DNA of 64,000 nucleotides from UBA6522 sp965237785 (GTDB lineage Bacteria; Pseudomonadota; Gammaproteobacteria; Steroidobacterales; Rariloculaceae), in contig OZ250159.1 of the NCBI GenBank assembly GCA_965237785.1, forward strand, positions 4,216,001 through 4,280,000, in the 5' to 3' direction. The position numbers and the translations under genes are program-made. The notes beneath the pieces are model-generated. The model was not told the DNA's origin. It worked only from the letters and a program-made list of their open reading frames with translations, and did no database searches. Shown here piece after piece: positions 1 to 9,138 of this stretch. How positions within the stretch are numbered: the stretch's first letter is position 1; every line of letters starts with the position of its first letter.

Positions 1-2590
1 CGTAGATTTCGAACTGCGTGGAGAAGTCCGGAATGATCTCCGCCAGGCTTGTGGCTCGCGGTGTCTGCGCCATCCGCACGAGCCGCCGCGTCATGTACCC
101 GTAATCCAGTTGCTCTCCCAGGCGCGCATGGATCCAACCGCCGGCCTTGAGCAGTGGATCGTAGGGCTCGAACAACTCGATCAGATCGCTGAGCATGAGG
201 CCGTCGGCGCGGCTGCGGCTGCGGGTCGCCATCAGGTTGTTGTCGTCGGTACTGATTTCGGCGCGGCGGGCGAAGGACTCGACGCCTGCTTCGTCCATTG
301 CCATGGCCACGACCAGGTCTTCCACCCCGTTCAACCCCATCCGGCTGAAATGCATTACATCATCGATGAGCGGCTGCCCCGTGCGGGCGAGTTGGAGTTC
401 CAGGTCGAGCGGCGCGTCGGAGGCGAGAAATGCAAGGACCTGCGAGGCTGGATGGTACAGTCTGACGTATTCGAATTCAGCGGCGAGCGTAGCCGCCAGC
501 GTGCGTAACAGGGATTCGTCGACGAACTCCGAGTTCATCCATTGGACAAAGACGCCGCCCTCGTTGAGGTGGCTCTTGGCGTCGACGATAAACTCGCGGG
601 TAAACAGATGCGACGCGCCCGCCGTCCAGGGATGAGAGGGCTGGGAGACGATGGCGTCGTAGTTCTTGCTGGTCAGCCGAAGCGCATTGCGGGCATCGTT
701 GATGATGATGTTGAACCGCGGATCCACAAGGGGATCGATGTTGCGGCGGCCCTCCAGAAGACGGTTCGCCTCTATCACCTTGGGTTCGAGTTCGACGACG
801 TCGATCCGGTCTACGGAGGGTGGCACGCCTTCAAGCACCACGCCGCCGCCGAAGCCGATCACGAGCATGTCCTCGGTGTCGGGACGTGCGGCAACCGCCA
901 GCGCGGTCAGCCATTTCTCCGGGTCCTGAACCGGCGGCGATCCCCTGGCGGCGATGGACGCTTCGGGGAGGCCGTTGGTGCGCACGTAGTAATAGCTTCC
1001 TTCGCTGAGCAACATCACCGTGGAGGAGCGCCCTACGTCGTAGTAGATTTCTTCCGGCTCGGTCAGATAGTTGAGGACGAACCCCGTGCTCGAAACCACG
1101 GCCTGGGGTCTTGACGGGTGGTAGATCAGCAGCACCGCCGCGATACCGACGGCAGCCAGTCCCACCGGGAGCGGCCTCGGTCTGGCGACACAGGCGGCTG
1201 CCCATAACGCCAGGGCGAAGTTGAGCGTGACAGCGACGCGGATCGATCCTTCGAATCCCAATCCCGGGATCAGGAAGAAACCCGCGAGAATGGCGCCGAC
1301 GATGGCGCCTACCGTATTCCAGGCGTAGATTCGCGCGGTGCCGGTGGTGGCCTGGCTCTCGTCTCGCGCCAGGATACGTACCGCGAGCGGCAGCGTGGCG
1401 CCGATGAAGATGGTGGCCGGCAGCATCACCGCCACGGCGAATACGGCCAGGGCAAACGCGGTCAGCGCGTCGGGAATGAGCGGTCCCATCCAGGCGTAGA
1501 CACCCATCGAGAGTACGCCGATGGCCACCTGTGCGAACGCGAAGCCGACGGCGGCGCGCTCGCGCTGTTCGGCGACCTTGCCGGCAAGACCGCCGCCAAG
1601 CGCGATACCGGTGAGAAACGCCGCCAGCATGGTGGCGAACGCGTAGATACTGCCACCCATGACATGGGTCAGCATCCGGGTCCAGAGGACCTCGTAGAGG
1701 AATGCAGTGGCGCCGGAAACGAGCATGAGCGGCAGTATCCAGCCGGGTTGGGAGCGGAAGACGGTTGCCATGCGTTCCCGGGGAGCGGCCGTTCCCTGGA
1801 ACAGTGGCCGCACGCAGGCGGCGAGGAAGCTCGTGGGTGGGGCTACGGCAATCGTTGCTTCGCCGGCGGCGCTATCGCGGCCGCGCCGCGCCAACAGGGC
1901 CGCGATGACGAACACCAGTGCATTTACGGCCACTCCCACCCAGACGGTCCCATTCAACCCCAGGGCGGGCAGCAGCACGAATGCCGCGGCCAGCGTCCCG
2001 AAAACCGCGCCGGCGGTATTGGTCGCGTACAACAGCGCTACCTTCGGCCCCACCTCCCGGTCGGTGCGCACGGCATAGCGCGTCAGCAGCGGCAGCGTCG
2101 CGCCCATGAAACCGGTGGGTATGGCCAGCACCACGAACGCCACCAGCAGATAGAACACCGGCTGACCGATGGTCGCGGCATCCGGAGGCGTGGGTTGATC
2201 TCCCAGCATGGATGCATAGAGCGCCCTGGCGGCCAACAGCAGGAACGGGACCGCCAGCGCCGACAGCGCGATGCCCGCCTCCAGCAGCCCGTACACCAGA
2301 ACCGGACGGGTGACGCGGTTCGCGTATCGCCCGGCGACGGCCGAGCCCACGGCCAACCCGCCCATGTAGGCGGCCAGCACCGTGGCTACCGCCAGCTCGC
2401 TGGTACCGAAGACCAGGGAGAACTGCCTCAACCACGCGGTCTGATACAGCAGCGCAGCCAGACCGGAAAGGAAAAAGCAGGCAACGACGCCGGGGAGCAC
2501 CGGCAACGCGGCCTTGGCCCGCGTCGGCGCGGGGGCGAGCGCGGGGGCGTCACCCCTGTTTTGACGATGCTTTCTCCGGTTTCGTTTCAT
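1..2590 (-). CDS. Membrane-fused spermidine-synthase-like protein (partial, C-terminus outside window)
   Basis: The frame stays open from an ATG at 2590 to the window edge. After about 25 basic and Ala/Pro-rich residues come many hydrophobic segments typical of the fused MFS/spermidine-synthase-like family, beginning with SGLAALLYQTAWLRQF. The C-terminal part is a soluble Rossmann methyltransferase-like domain with VIGFGGGVVLEG, an acidic VELEPKVIEANR and the segment NDARNALR. Family members transfer aminopropyl groups or have unknown reactions, so the substrate is not assigned. The polyamine operon about 5 kb away on the other strand makes a link tempting, but the two loci are not contiguous. 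The gene lacks its 3' end only because the window stops. Confidence 0.85.
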   Translation of the reverse strand, partial: MKRNRRKHRQNRGDAPALAPAPTRAKAALPVLPGVVACFFLSGLAALLYQTAWLRQFSLVFGTSELAVATVLAAYMGGLAVGSAVAGRYANRVTRPVLVYGLLEAGIALSALAVPFLLLAARALYASMLGDQPTPPDAATIGQPVFYLLVAFVVLAIPTGFMGATLPLLTRYAVRTDREVGPKVALLYATNTAGAVFGTLAAAFVLLPALGLNGTVWVGVAVNALVFVIAALLARRGRDSAAGEATIAVAPPTSFLAACVRPLFQGTAAPRERMATVFRSQPGWILPLMLVSGATAFLYEVLWTRMLTHVMGGSIYAFATMLAAFLTGIALGGGLAGKVAEQRERAAVGFAFAQVAIGVLSMGVYAWMGPLIPDALTAFALAVFAVAVMLPATIFIGATLPLAVRILARDESQATTGTARIYAWNTVGAIVGAILAGFFLIPGLGFEGSIRVAVTLNFALALWAAACVARPRPLPVGLAAVGIAAVLLIYHPSRPQAVVSSTGFVLNYLTEPEEIYYDVGRSSTVMLLSEGSYYYVRTNGLPEASIAARGSPPVQDPEKWLTALAVAARPDTEDMLVIGFGGGVVLEGVPPSVDRIDVVELEPKVIEANRLLEGRRNIDPLVDPRFNIIINDARNALRLTSKNYDAIVSQPSHPWTAGASHLFTREFIVDAKSHLNEGGVFVQWMNSEFVDESLLRTLAATLAAEFEYVRLYHPASQVLAFLASDAPLDLELQLARTGQPLIDDVMHFSRMGLNGVEDLVVAMAMDEAGVESFARRAEISTDDNNLMATRSRSRADGLMLSDLIELFEPYDPLLKAGGWIHARLGEQLDYGYMTRRLVRMAQTPRATSLAEIIPDFSTQFEIY

Positions 2591-2728
2591 GGTCCGCGGC
2601 TATCCAGACGCCGTTCCTTGAGGGCCGATGATTCCATGGGAGCTTTTGACGAGCCGCCATTGTAAAGACCTCAGGCCGGTTCCGTCATTCCCATTTCGAA
2701 TTCCACCGCCGGCAAGCCGGTCGGCAGC

Positions 2729-3142
2729 CTACCTACGACCGCGACCCGGTTTGCGCCGAGGCGCCGCACTAACGGCCTGGAGGGCCTGATCGAAGGTCTT
2801 GACCTCGCTCACGCCGCGCCTGCGGCAGCTTGCCAAGTGGCAGAGGTCCCGGGCTCCCAGCGCGGGAAACTGCTCATGGAGTTGGCGGGCGAGGGTGACA
2901 TCCTCGTATTCCAGCGGCCACACTTCGACACGGGAGCGGGCGATCAGCGACATGGCCGCATCGAGCGTCCGCGGTCTTGCAACCGGGAGATAGGCATGCA
3001 CCAACTCCTGCAGGACCTCCGCCGAGGTGCATAGGGGCGTGCGACTCCGGTTGCACTCAACGAAAAACTCCCGGGCGGGATCTCGAAGTGGATGCGGCCG
3101 GCCAACCGCGTACATGAAGACGTTCGTGTCGACGAAGATCAC
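2729..3142 (-). CDS. PIN-domain toxin (VapC-like)
   Basis: A 137-residue PIN-domain protein starting at GTG, with IFVDTNVFMYAVG at the N-terminus, the acidic residue of SAEVLQELVH, the Asp of ARDLCHLAS and a late Asp in KTFDQAL. These acidic residues form the Mg-dependent RNase site in VapC toxins. The GTG was preferred over an upstream ATG because its GTGA overlaps the TGA of the upstream antitoxin gene, a normal coupling in these pairs. Its likely role is cleavage of specific RNA when free of antitoxin. The RNA target cannot be read from sequence. Confidence 0.8.
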   Translation of the reverse strand: MIFVDTNVFMYAVGRPHPLRDPAREFFVECNRSRTPLCTSAEVLQELVHAYLPVARPRTLDAAMSLIARSRVEVWPLEYEDVTLARQLHEQFPALGARDLCHLASCRRRGVSEVKTFDQALQAVSAAPRRKPGRGRR

Positions 3143-3414
3143 GTGCCGGATGCCCCGCGGCGCTGCGATTCGCTGATGACCGCCGAGTGCTCGTCCCATT
3201 CCGGCTCCAGCGGGGGCCCCTCCAACGCGTCGCAACCGCGGAAAAAGCCTTCGAAGTCGCTTGGTGACCCGAAGGGGTCGGATTGCTGCTGCCGTGCGAG
3301 CCGCTCACGGGCTGCCGTCCTTAGCCACGCGCTCAACGTCATGCCCTCTCTTCGCGCCTGATGGAGACAACGATCGCGGTCCTCATCGGGGATCACTAGC
3401 TGAACTCTGGCCAT
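3139..3414 (-). CDS. Antitoxin of the PIN-toxin pair
   Basis: A 91-residue protein beginning MARVQLVIPDEDRDRC, with a short beta strand followed by helices and GMTLSAWLRTAARERL, the pattern of a ribbon-helix-helix DNA-binding antitoxin. The acidic and aromatic tail would wrap the toxin. An upstream in-frame ATG lies in a TATG-rich stretch and would add 16 residues without family likeness. AAGGTG about 10 bases before the chosen ATG can serve as ribosome binding site. The stop overlaps the toxin start (GTGA at 3142-3139). Such antitoxins usually repress their own promoter. Confidence 0.75.
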   Translation of the reverse strand: MARVQLVIPDEDRDRCLHQARREGMTLSAWLRTAARERLARQQQSDPFGSPSDFEGFFRGCDALEGPPLEPEWDEHSAVISESQRRGASGT

Positions 3415-3500
3415 TGCGTCTACACCTTTCTTATATGTATGTGTATGTATGTTACACATCATTCCGCGGGAGGCAACTCACGACTTCCTCGATGTCGTAG

Positions 3501-4184
3501 TTAACGTCTCAGTATCGCCCACCACCGCGCGATGTTCAGCAGACTTGCCAGTGACCCGGCCACGTAGGTCAGCGCCGCGGCGGTAAGCAATCGGCGGGCG
3601 CCGCGCTCGTCGCCGGGGCGCAGCAGCCGGCGCCTGGCCAGCAAGGGCAGCGCGCGGCCGAAGCTGGCGTCAAACTCCGTGGGCAGGGTCAGCAGATGCA
3701 CCGCCGCTCCGGAGGCAAGGGTAAGGAATCCACCGAGCAGCGTCAGCAGGCCGATGAGCGGTGCTCGGGTGAGGGCAACGGTGAACGGCGAGATCATGAG
3801 GATGCCGGCGCCCAGCTTTTCCACCGGTGCCACCCATTTCACCAGCCGGGTGCGCCACCTCAGCGGCTTGAACCCCCGCGCATCCTGAATGGCGTGCCCC
3901 ACCTCGTGGGCGGCCACGGTCACCGCCGTCAACGAGCGCCCCTTGTAGTTTGCCGTCGACAGTCGTACGGCCTTGGCGATGGGGTCATAGTGATCGCCGG
4001 CGTCGGTCGCCTCGGTTGCGACGTTTTGCAGCCCCAGTCCGTCCAGCAGATCCCGGGCAAACTGCCCGCCACTGTGCGGATAGCGGTTGGTGGGAACGCT
4101 GTAGCGGGCCATCACCGCCTTGACCCAAAGGCCCGGTCCGACAATCAGGGCCAACAGGCCGACACCGAGAATAACGAGATGCAT
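3501..4184 (-). CDS. YugP-type membrane zinc metallopeptidase
   Basis: A 227-residue protein with an N-terminal hydrophobic segment, the zinc-binding motif AAHEVGHAIQ near residue 92, and two or three further hydrophobic segments in the C-terminal half. This matches the Zn_peptidase_2 (YugP) family, neutral zinc metallopeptidases anchored in the membrane whose substrates are unknown. Length is normal for the family. It stands alone between the toxin pair and a divergently oriented exporter. AAGGTAG upstream of the ATG is a reasonable ribosome binding site. Confidence 0.85.
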   Translation of the reverse strand: MHLVILGVGLLALIVGPGLWVKAVMARYSVPTNRYPHSGGQFARDLLDGLGLQNVATEATDAGDHYDPIAKAVRLSTANYKGRSLTAVTVAAHEVGHAIQDARGFKPLRWRTRLVKWVAPVEKLGAGILMISPFTVALTRAPLIGLLTLLGGFLTLASGAAVHLLTLPTEFDASFGRALPLLARRRLLRPGDERGARRLLTAAALTYVAGSLASLLNIARWWAILRR

Positions 4185-4382
4185 GGGATTGGGACTACCT
4201 TAGGCCGCTTCCTACCTTAAGCCGCTACCGCGTAGTGTAAGCTACGCGCCCAACGTCCTTCGGTCCGTTCGGCCCACCATCGCGGCGTGTCGACTCGTGG
4301 TGAATGTCCGTAGCTACCCACGCGCCGAGGGTTCCGACACGGTTTGTTTCGCCGCGAATTCCGGTTTTTTCAGCGGAAGTCC

Positions 4383-5591
4383 ATGATCCAGTCCGCCTAC
4401 CCGTCATCGGAGCGCCATACGGCTGTCCTTATCGTGTTCCTGGGCGTATTGCACGCGCTCGGTCCATGGTCCAACGATCTATTCGCACCCTCGTTGCCCC
4501 TGGCGGCGGACGGCCTGGCCGCGGGATATGGTGATATTCAGCTCACCATGACCGCCGTGCTGCTCGGATTCGCGGTGGGACAGTTGATGTATGGGCCTCT
4601 CTCGGACCGGTACGGGAGACGTTCCGTGCTCTGCATCGGCTTGGCAATTTACGCCCTCGCCGGTTACTTCTGCGCAACCGCCGACGATCTTGGGGAGTTG
4701 ATCGCCGGGCGCTTCCTCCAGGGCTTGGGCGGGGCGACGGGGATGGTGCTGGCGCGAGCGATCATCCTCGACCGGTGGGCCGGTGAGGAGGCCTCGAAAA
4801 TGCTCTCCGCGGTGGTGGTCATCAGTTTCCTGGCGCCGGTGGTTGCGCCGCTGGCGGGCGGTTATCTCGCCGCGTTTGGACATTGGCCGCTGGTTTTCTG
4901 GGTGCAATCGGCTCTGGGCGCGACCTTCCTTCTCGGTGCGCTGACATTACTCTCCAGCGTCCGCGGTCCCCGGCCCGACATCAGTGTCGCTGGCAGTTTC
5001 ATCACCTACGTGGATGTTCTGCGGGACCGTGAGGCTCTGCTGTATATGGCATGCATCGGCCTGGGCCACGCCGGCTTGCTGGCATTCGTGACCAACTCGT
5101 CGCTCGTATTCATCAATGTCCTCGGTCTGCAACCCTACGAGTACGGCTATTGTTTTTCCGCGGCGATGTCGGGTGGAGTGGCCGGTTCGCTGCTCACCGG
5201 GCGATTGGTGATGAAGCTGGGAATCCCCCGGATGCTCTCCCTGGGTACGGCGATCATCGCCTTGGCCGGTGCGGCGGCGGTGATCTTCAATTTTCGTTCC
5301 GGCGGGCTCTGGTCGATCCTTGTTCCCTCGGTCTGTTACCTGTTCGGCATGGGGTTCATCCTCTCCAATGCCGTCGCGCATGTGCTCAGCCGGTTCAGGC
5401 ACATCGCCGGGGCCGCGGCGGCGGTGGTCGGCGTTACACAGTTCCTTTTCGGGGCACTCTCGACCGGGCTGCTCAGCTTGAACGACACGCCCAGCGCGTT
5501 GCCGCTGGCGGTGGCGTTTGCCGCCTGCGGGACCGGCTCGGCCGCGCTGTGGTGGGGATTCCTCAGGCGCAGGGCGATTGCGGCCCGATGA
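4383..5591 (+). CDS. Bcr/CflA-type MFS drug exporter
   Basis: About 402 residues with 12 hydrophobic segments. The early motif NDLFAPSLPLAADGL and the loop GPLSDRYGRRSVL between helices 2 and 3 are those of the Bcr/CflA subfamily of proton-driven drug exporters. GRFLQGLGGATGMVLARAI matches helix 4. I chose the second in-frame ATG, because the preceding 13 residues are basic and unlike homologues. The substrate is unknown; bicyclomycin, sulfonamide and chloramphenicol are typical for the family. Confidence 0.85.
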   Translation: MIQSAYPSSERHTAVLIVFLGVLHALGPWSNDLFAPSLPLAADGLAAGYGDIQLTMTAVLLGFAVGQLMYGPLSDRYGRRSVLCIGLAIYALAGYFCATADDLGELIAGRFLQGLGGATGMVLARAIILDRWAGEEASKMLSAVVVISFLAPVVAPLAGGYLAAFGHWPLVFWVQSALGATFLLGALTLLSSVRGPRPDISVAGSFITYVDVLRDREALLYMACIGLGHAGLLAFVTNSSLVFINVLGLQPYEYGYCFSAAMSGGVAGSLLTGRLVMKLGIPRMLSLGTAIIALAGAAAVIFNFRSGGLWSILVPSVCYLFGMGFILSNAVAHVLSRFRHIAGAAAAVVGVTQFLFGALSTGLLSLNDTPSALPLAVAFAACGTGSAALWWGFLRRRAIAAR

Positions 5592-5718
5592 GCGCGTGCG
5601 GGTGTGCGGCAGCTCTGGGTGTTCCCGTGAGTTTCTCCTGTATATTGCTCCGGTAGTCTTCGATAGGCTGCAGCGGACATTCGACGAGTCGGAAGACGAT
5701 CGGGTAGGAGGCGCTACG

Positions 5719-7359
5719 ATGATGGTTCGATGGTTGCTGGCGGGATGTGTCCTCGCCCTTGCGTCGTGTGGCGGCGGCGCGGTTGACGAGAGCACCGGGA
5801 TCGCCCCGGGTATCACCGCGGAGACGTTGCTTGCCCAGACCGAGATGCTGGCGTCGGACGCCTTCGAAGGACGCGCGCCGGGGTCCGCGGGGGAAGAACT
5901 GACCGTAGCCTATTTGATCGATCAGTTCAGGTCGCTCGGGGTGATGCCCGGCAATCCGGACGGCACCTGGGTGCAGGACGTGCCCTTGGTGGGCATTACT
6001 CCGCTACCGGGAGACAACCTCCTGGTATCGAAGGACGACGATGTCCGCACGCTTGAACCGGGCGCCGACTATGTGGCGGCGACCAAGCACGTGGTCGACG
6101 CGGTGTCCGTGCGCGACGCGGAGTTCGTATTTGTCGGTTACGGCGCCCGCGCACCGGAGTACGACTGGGACGATTTCGGCAACGCCGACCTCAGCGGCAA
6201 GATCCTCCTCTTCTTGGTCAACGATCCACCGCTCGACGACATCTTCGGCGGGCCGGCGATGACCTACTACGGTAGGTGGACCTACAAGCATGAGGTCGCC
6301 GCGGAACTGCGTGCGGCGGGGGCCCTTGTCATTCACGAAACCGGCCCCGCCGGATATCCCTGGGAGGTCATCGGCGCAACACCCTTCGGCGAGTCGTTCG
6401 ACCTCGCGGCCGCGGACGACAACCTGGGCCGCGCGACGTTTGAGGGATGGGTTCAGCGGGCGACGGCGGAAACCCTCTTCGAATTGGCCGGGCTGGACTT
6501 CGAGACTGCCAGGCAACAGGCGGGCCAGCGCGGCTTCGAGCCGATCCCGTTGGGGGTCACGGGGTCGCTTGATATCCGCAACGAGTTTCGCCGGATCGAC
6601 TCACTGAACGTCGCGGCGAAGATCGAAGGCAGCGAGGCGCCGGACGAAGTGGTCGTGTACATGGCCCACTGGGATCATCTCGGCCGCGACGAGAGCCTCG
6701 ACGGCGATCGGATCTTCAACGGCGCGGCGGACAACGCCACCGGTACGGCGGGGCTGATCGAAATCGCGCGCGCCTTCGGCGAGGCTTCCGAGCCGCCGCG
6801 ACGATCAGTGCTCTTTCTCGCCGTGACCGCGGAAGAACAGGGTTTGCTCGGTTCGATGCACTACGGCCAAAACCCGCTCTATCCGGCGGCACAGACGGTC
6901 GCCGCGCTCAACATGGATGTGCTCAATCAGTGGGGACGGACACGCGATCTGACCATTGTCGGTATGGGCCAGTCGGAACTCGACGACGTCGCTGCCGAGA
7001 TCGCGGCATCCCTCGGACGTACCCTGGCGCCCGACCCGGAACCGGAGAAAGGGTTCTACTACCGCTCGGATCACTTCTCGTTCGCCAAGGCCGGGATCCC
7101 GGCATTCTACGCGGACCCGGGTGTCGAATATCTCGACAAGCCGGCCGGATACGGCCTGCAAAAGCGCGCCGAGTACACGGCCAACGATTACCACAAGGTT
7201 TCAGACGAAGTGAAGCCGGACTGGGACCTGTCGGGCGCGATTGAGGATTTGACGTTCCTTTACCGGATGGGCGCGCGACTGGCCGACGGGGACGACTGGC
7301 CCGCCTGGAAGGAAAACAGCGAGTTCCGGGCCACGCGCGAGGCGCAGCGGCCGCGGTAG
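5719..7359 (+). CDS. M28-family zinc aminopeptidase, lipoprotein
   Basis: A 547-residue secreted peptidase. The start is set by AGGAGG shortly before ATGATG and by a lipoprotein signal (RWLLAGCVLALASCGG) with the lipobox cysteine near residue 17. Zinc ligands of the M28 family are present in order: AHWDHLG (about 315), AADNATG (335), AEEQGLLGS (371), LNMDV (397) and YRSDHFSF (450). A protease-associated domain lies between residues 120 and 290. It probably releases amino acids from peptides at the outer membrane or in the periplasm. Its last 100 bases are antisense to the end of the convergent AlgH/YqgE gene. Confidence 0.9.
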   Translation: MMVRWLLAGCVLALASCGGGAVDESTGIAPGITAETLLAQTEMLASDAFEGRAPGSAGEELTVAYLIDQFRSLGVMPGNPDGTWVQDVPLVGITPLPGDNLLVSKDDDVRTLEPGADYVAATKHVVDAVSVRDAEFVFVGYGARAPEYDWDDFGNADLSGKILLFLVNDPPLDDIFGGPAMTYYGRWTYKHEVAAELRAAGALVIHETGPAGYPWEVIGATPFGESFDLAAADDNLGRATFEGWVQRATAETLFELAGLDFETARQQAGQRGFEPIPLGVTGSLDIRNEFRRIDSLNVAAKIEGSEAPDEVVVYMAHWDHLGRDESLDGDRIFNGAADNATGTAGLIEIARAFGEASEPPRRSVLFLAVTAEEQGLLGSMHYGQNPLYPAAQTVAALNMDVLNQWGRTRDLTIVGMGQSELDDVAAEIAASLGRTLAPDPEPEKGFYYRSDHFSFAKAGIPAFYADPGVEYLDKPAGYGLQKRAEYTANDYHKVSDEVKPDWDLSGAIEDLTFLYRMGARLADGDDWPAWKENSEFRATREAQRPR

Positions 7360-7949
7360 CGAATCACCGGCAGTCCGACCAGGCTGATCTCGGATGCAAC
7401 CCGGTGGACTTCGCGCCACAGTTGAACCGGTTCCCGGGTGAAGACCTGATCTGCGCTGGCCGGCGCCACCTGCCACGCGCCGGCCGCGATTTCCCTGTCC
7501 AGTTGATCCGGGCCCCATCCCGAGTAGCCTGCGTAAACGCGCACCGTGCGCTCATCGGCGGTGGCCGGCAGGTTCTCCCGCAACTCGTCGACGTCGACCG
7601 TGATGTGGATATCATCGATAACGGATTCGCCAGTCGCACTGGTTCCGTCCCGAACCAGGAACAGGGTGCTGGTGCGCGCAACGGGTCCGCCAAAATAGAC
7701 TGCGCCGCGATAGCGACGGAAGAACGCATCGTCGGGAAAGAGCGCCTCGGGCTCGACCCACGTGGGCCGATTGATAATGATGCCCGTCGCGCCTTCGCGA
7801 CCGTAACCGAGGAGCAATATCACCGATTGGGCAAATCGAGGGTCGCGTTGCTCCGCGGTCGCCACGAGGAACATACCGCTCGCGGGGGTTTGTGCCAGGG
7901 CGTTTGCGGCGCCCAGCGACGCCAGAATCAAGGGTACGAGCAGTCTCAT
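7260..7949 (-). CDS. AlgH/YqgE family protein with signal peptide
   Basis: Begins MRLLVPLILASLGAANALAQ, a signal peptide, then the YqgE/AlgH fold with GMFLVATAEQRDPRFAQSV, GIIINRPT and YFGGPV. Family members are usually cytoplasmic proteins of about 185 residues without a signal, so a secreted copy is unusual. The function is unknown; AlgH was linked to alginate control in Pseudomonas. The roughly 30 C-terminal residues read antisense to the M28 gene and have no family likeness. The start codon overlaps that of the divergent agmatine deiminase gene in the tetranucleotide CATG. Confidence 0.85.
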   Translation of the reverse strand: MRLLVPLILASLGAANALAQTPASGMFLVATAEQRDPRFAQSVILLLGYGREGATGIIINRPTWVEPEALFPDDAFFRRYRGAVYFGGPVARTSTLFLVRDGTSATGESVIDDIHITVDVDELRENLPATADERTVRVYAGYSGWGPDQLDREIAAGAWQVAPASADQVFTREPVQLWREVHRVASEISLVGLPVIRYRGRCASRVARNSLFSFQAGQSSPSASRAPIR

Positions 7950-9083
7950 GAGTGAATCATACCTCGCCGCCGACAGCGATACCTGGCCAAAGGCCGCAGG
8001 TTTCAGGCTGCCGGCCGAGTGGGAGCCGCACTCCGCTACGTGGATATCGTGGCCGCACAATGCAGCGACCTGGCCCGGCGTGCTCGGCGAGGTGGAAGCC
8101 GCGATGGTGTCCGTCGTCGCGGCCCTGGCCGAGAGCGAGACGGTCCGCATCAACGTGCTCGACGAGGCTCATGAGCGCCACGTCCGGCGGCTGCTGGAAG
8201 CAGCGACTCGAGTACATGAAATCATTTTTCACCGCATCCCCACCAACGATGCCTGGTGCCGGGATCATGGTCCGATATTTGTCGCGAGCCATCGATCCGA
8301 ACTGATGGCGCTGGATTTCGAATTCAACGCCTGGGGCGGCAAGTACTCGCCGTACGATGCGGATGCGGCAGCCGGTGGCGTCATGGCCTCGGCGCTGGGC
8401 GTGCCAAGATTCGCGCCGGGCATGGTACTGGAAGGCGGTTCGGTAGATGTCAACGGAATCGGGTCGCTGTTGACCACCTCGCAATGTCTGCTGAATCCGA
8501 ATCGCAATCCCCGGCTTGACCGGGCGGCCATCGAGGCGCGGTTGAAAAGCGGCCTGGGCGCGTCCCAGGTCATCTGGCTCGACGGCGGAATCGACGGTGA
8601 CGATACCGACGGCCATGTGGACGCGGTCGCGCGGTTCGTGGACTCGAACCGCGTCGTGGCCGCCGTGGAACAGAACGAAAACGACCCCAATCATCGCTCG
8701 CTCGCCGCCAACCGAGAGCGGCTGGAGAATGTGCGGCTGAGCGGGGGTGGCCGGCTCGATCTGGTGGAATTGCCGATGCCGCGCCGCTTTTCAGGCGCGG
8801 CAGGCGTCTGCCCGCCAGCTATGCGAATTTCTACGTGGCCAACGAGGTGGTACTGGTACCGCAATTCGGCTGCCCGCAGGATGCCCGCGCGCGGGAGGTT
8901 CTCGGCAGCTGTTTTCCCGGGCGCCGTACCGTACCCGTCGACTGCCGCCGCATCGTCATCGGACTGGGCGCGGTACACTGCCTGACCCAGCAGGTACCTC
9001 TGGGGCAACCTGCATCGCTCATCGATTTTCGTCGCGAGCGAATCGGCGAACGCGGTAGGCAATTGGTAAGCAATGCGGGTTAA
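7948..9083 (+). pseudogene. aguA: Agmatine deiminase, interrupted by a one-base frameshift
   Basis: The first frame encodes LPAEWEPHSATWISWP, NDAWCRDHGP, FEFNAWGGKY and DDTDGHVDAVARF, all hallmarks of agmatine deiminase (agmatine to N-carbamoylputrescine plus ammonia). After LVELPMP near 8785 the frame goes wrong. Family sequence resumes in another frame with GRRLPASYANFYVANEVVL, then VIGLGAVHCLTQQ, which carries the nucleophilic Cys, and ends at 9083. Adding one base around 8783-8792 restores a normal protein of about 378 residues. This is either a sequencing or assembly error or a true mutation. Genes for the step before (SpeA) and after (AguB) follow. Confidence 0.85.
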
Positions 9084-9138
9084 ACTTCCGCGACCGCCGG
9101 GGGACCGGCGCCCATCTCGTGGATTGGTAGGTAGACCA

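Noticed and set aside
1664..2665. Open frame of 333 codons on the plus strand
   Set aside because: Antisense to the membrane-fused spermidine-synthase-like gene, which has clear helices and motifs on the other strand.
3430..3460. TATG-rich stretch as a CRISPR-like or satellite repeat
   Set aside because: It is a short imperfect run upstream of the antitoxin gene, without spaced units.
8835..9083. Separate small gene of 82 codons
   Set aside because: It is the frameshifted C-terminal part of agmatine deiminase (active-site segment GLGAVHCLTQQ), not an independent gene.
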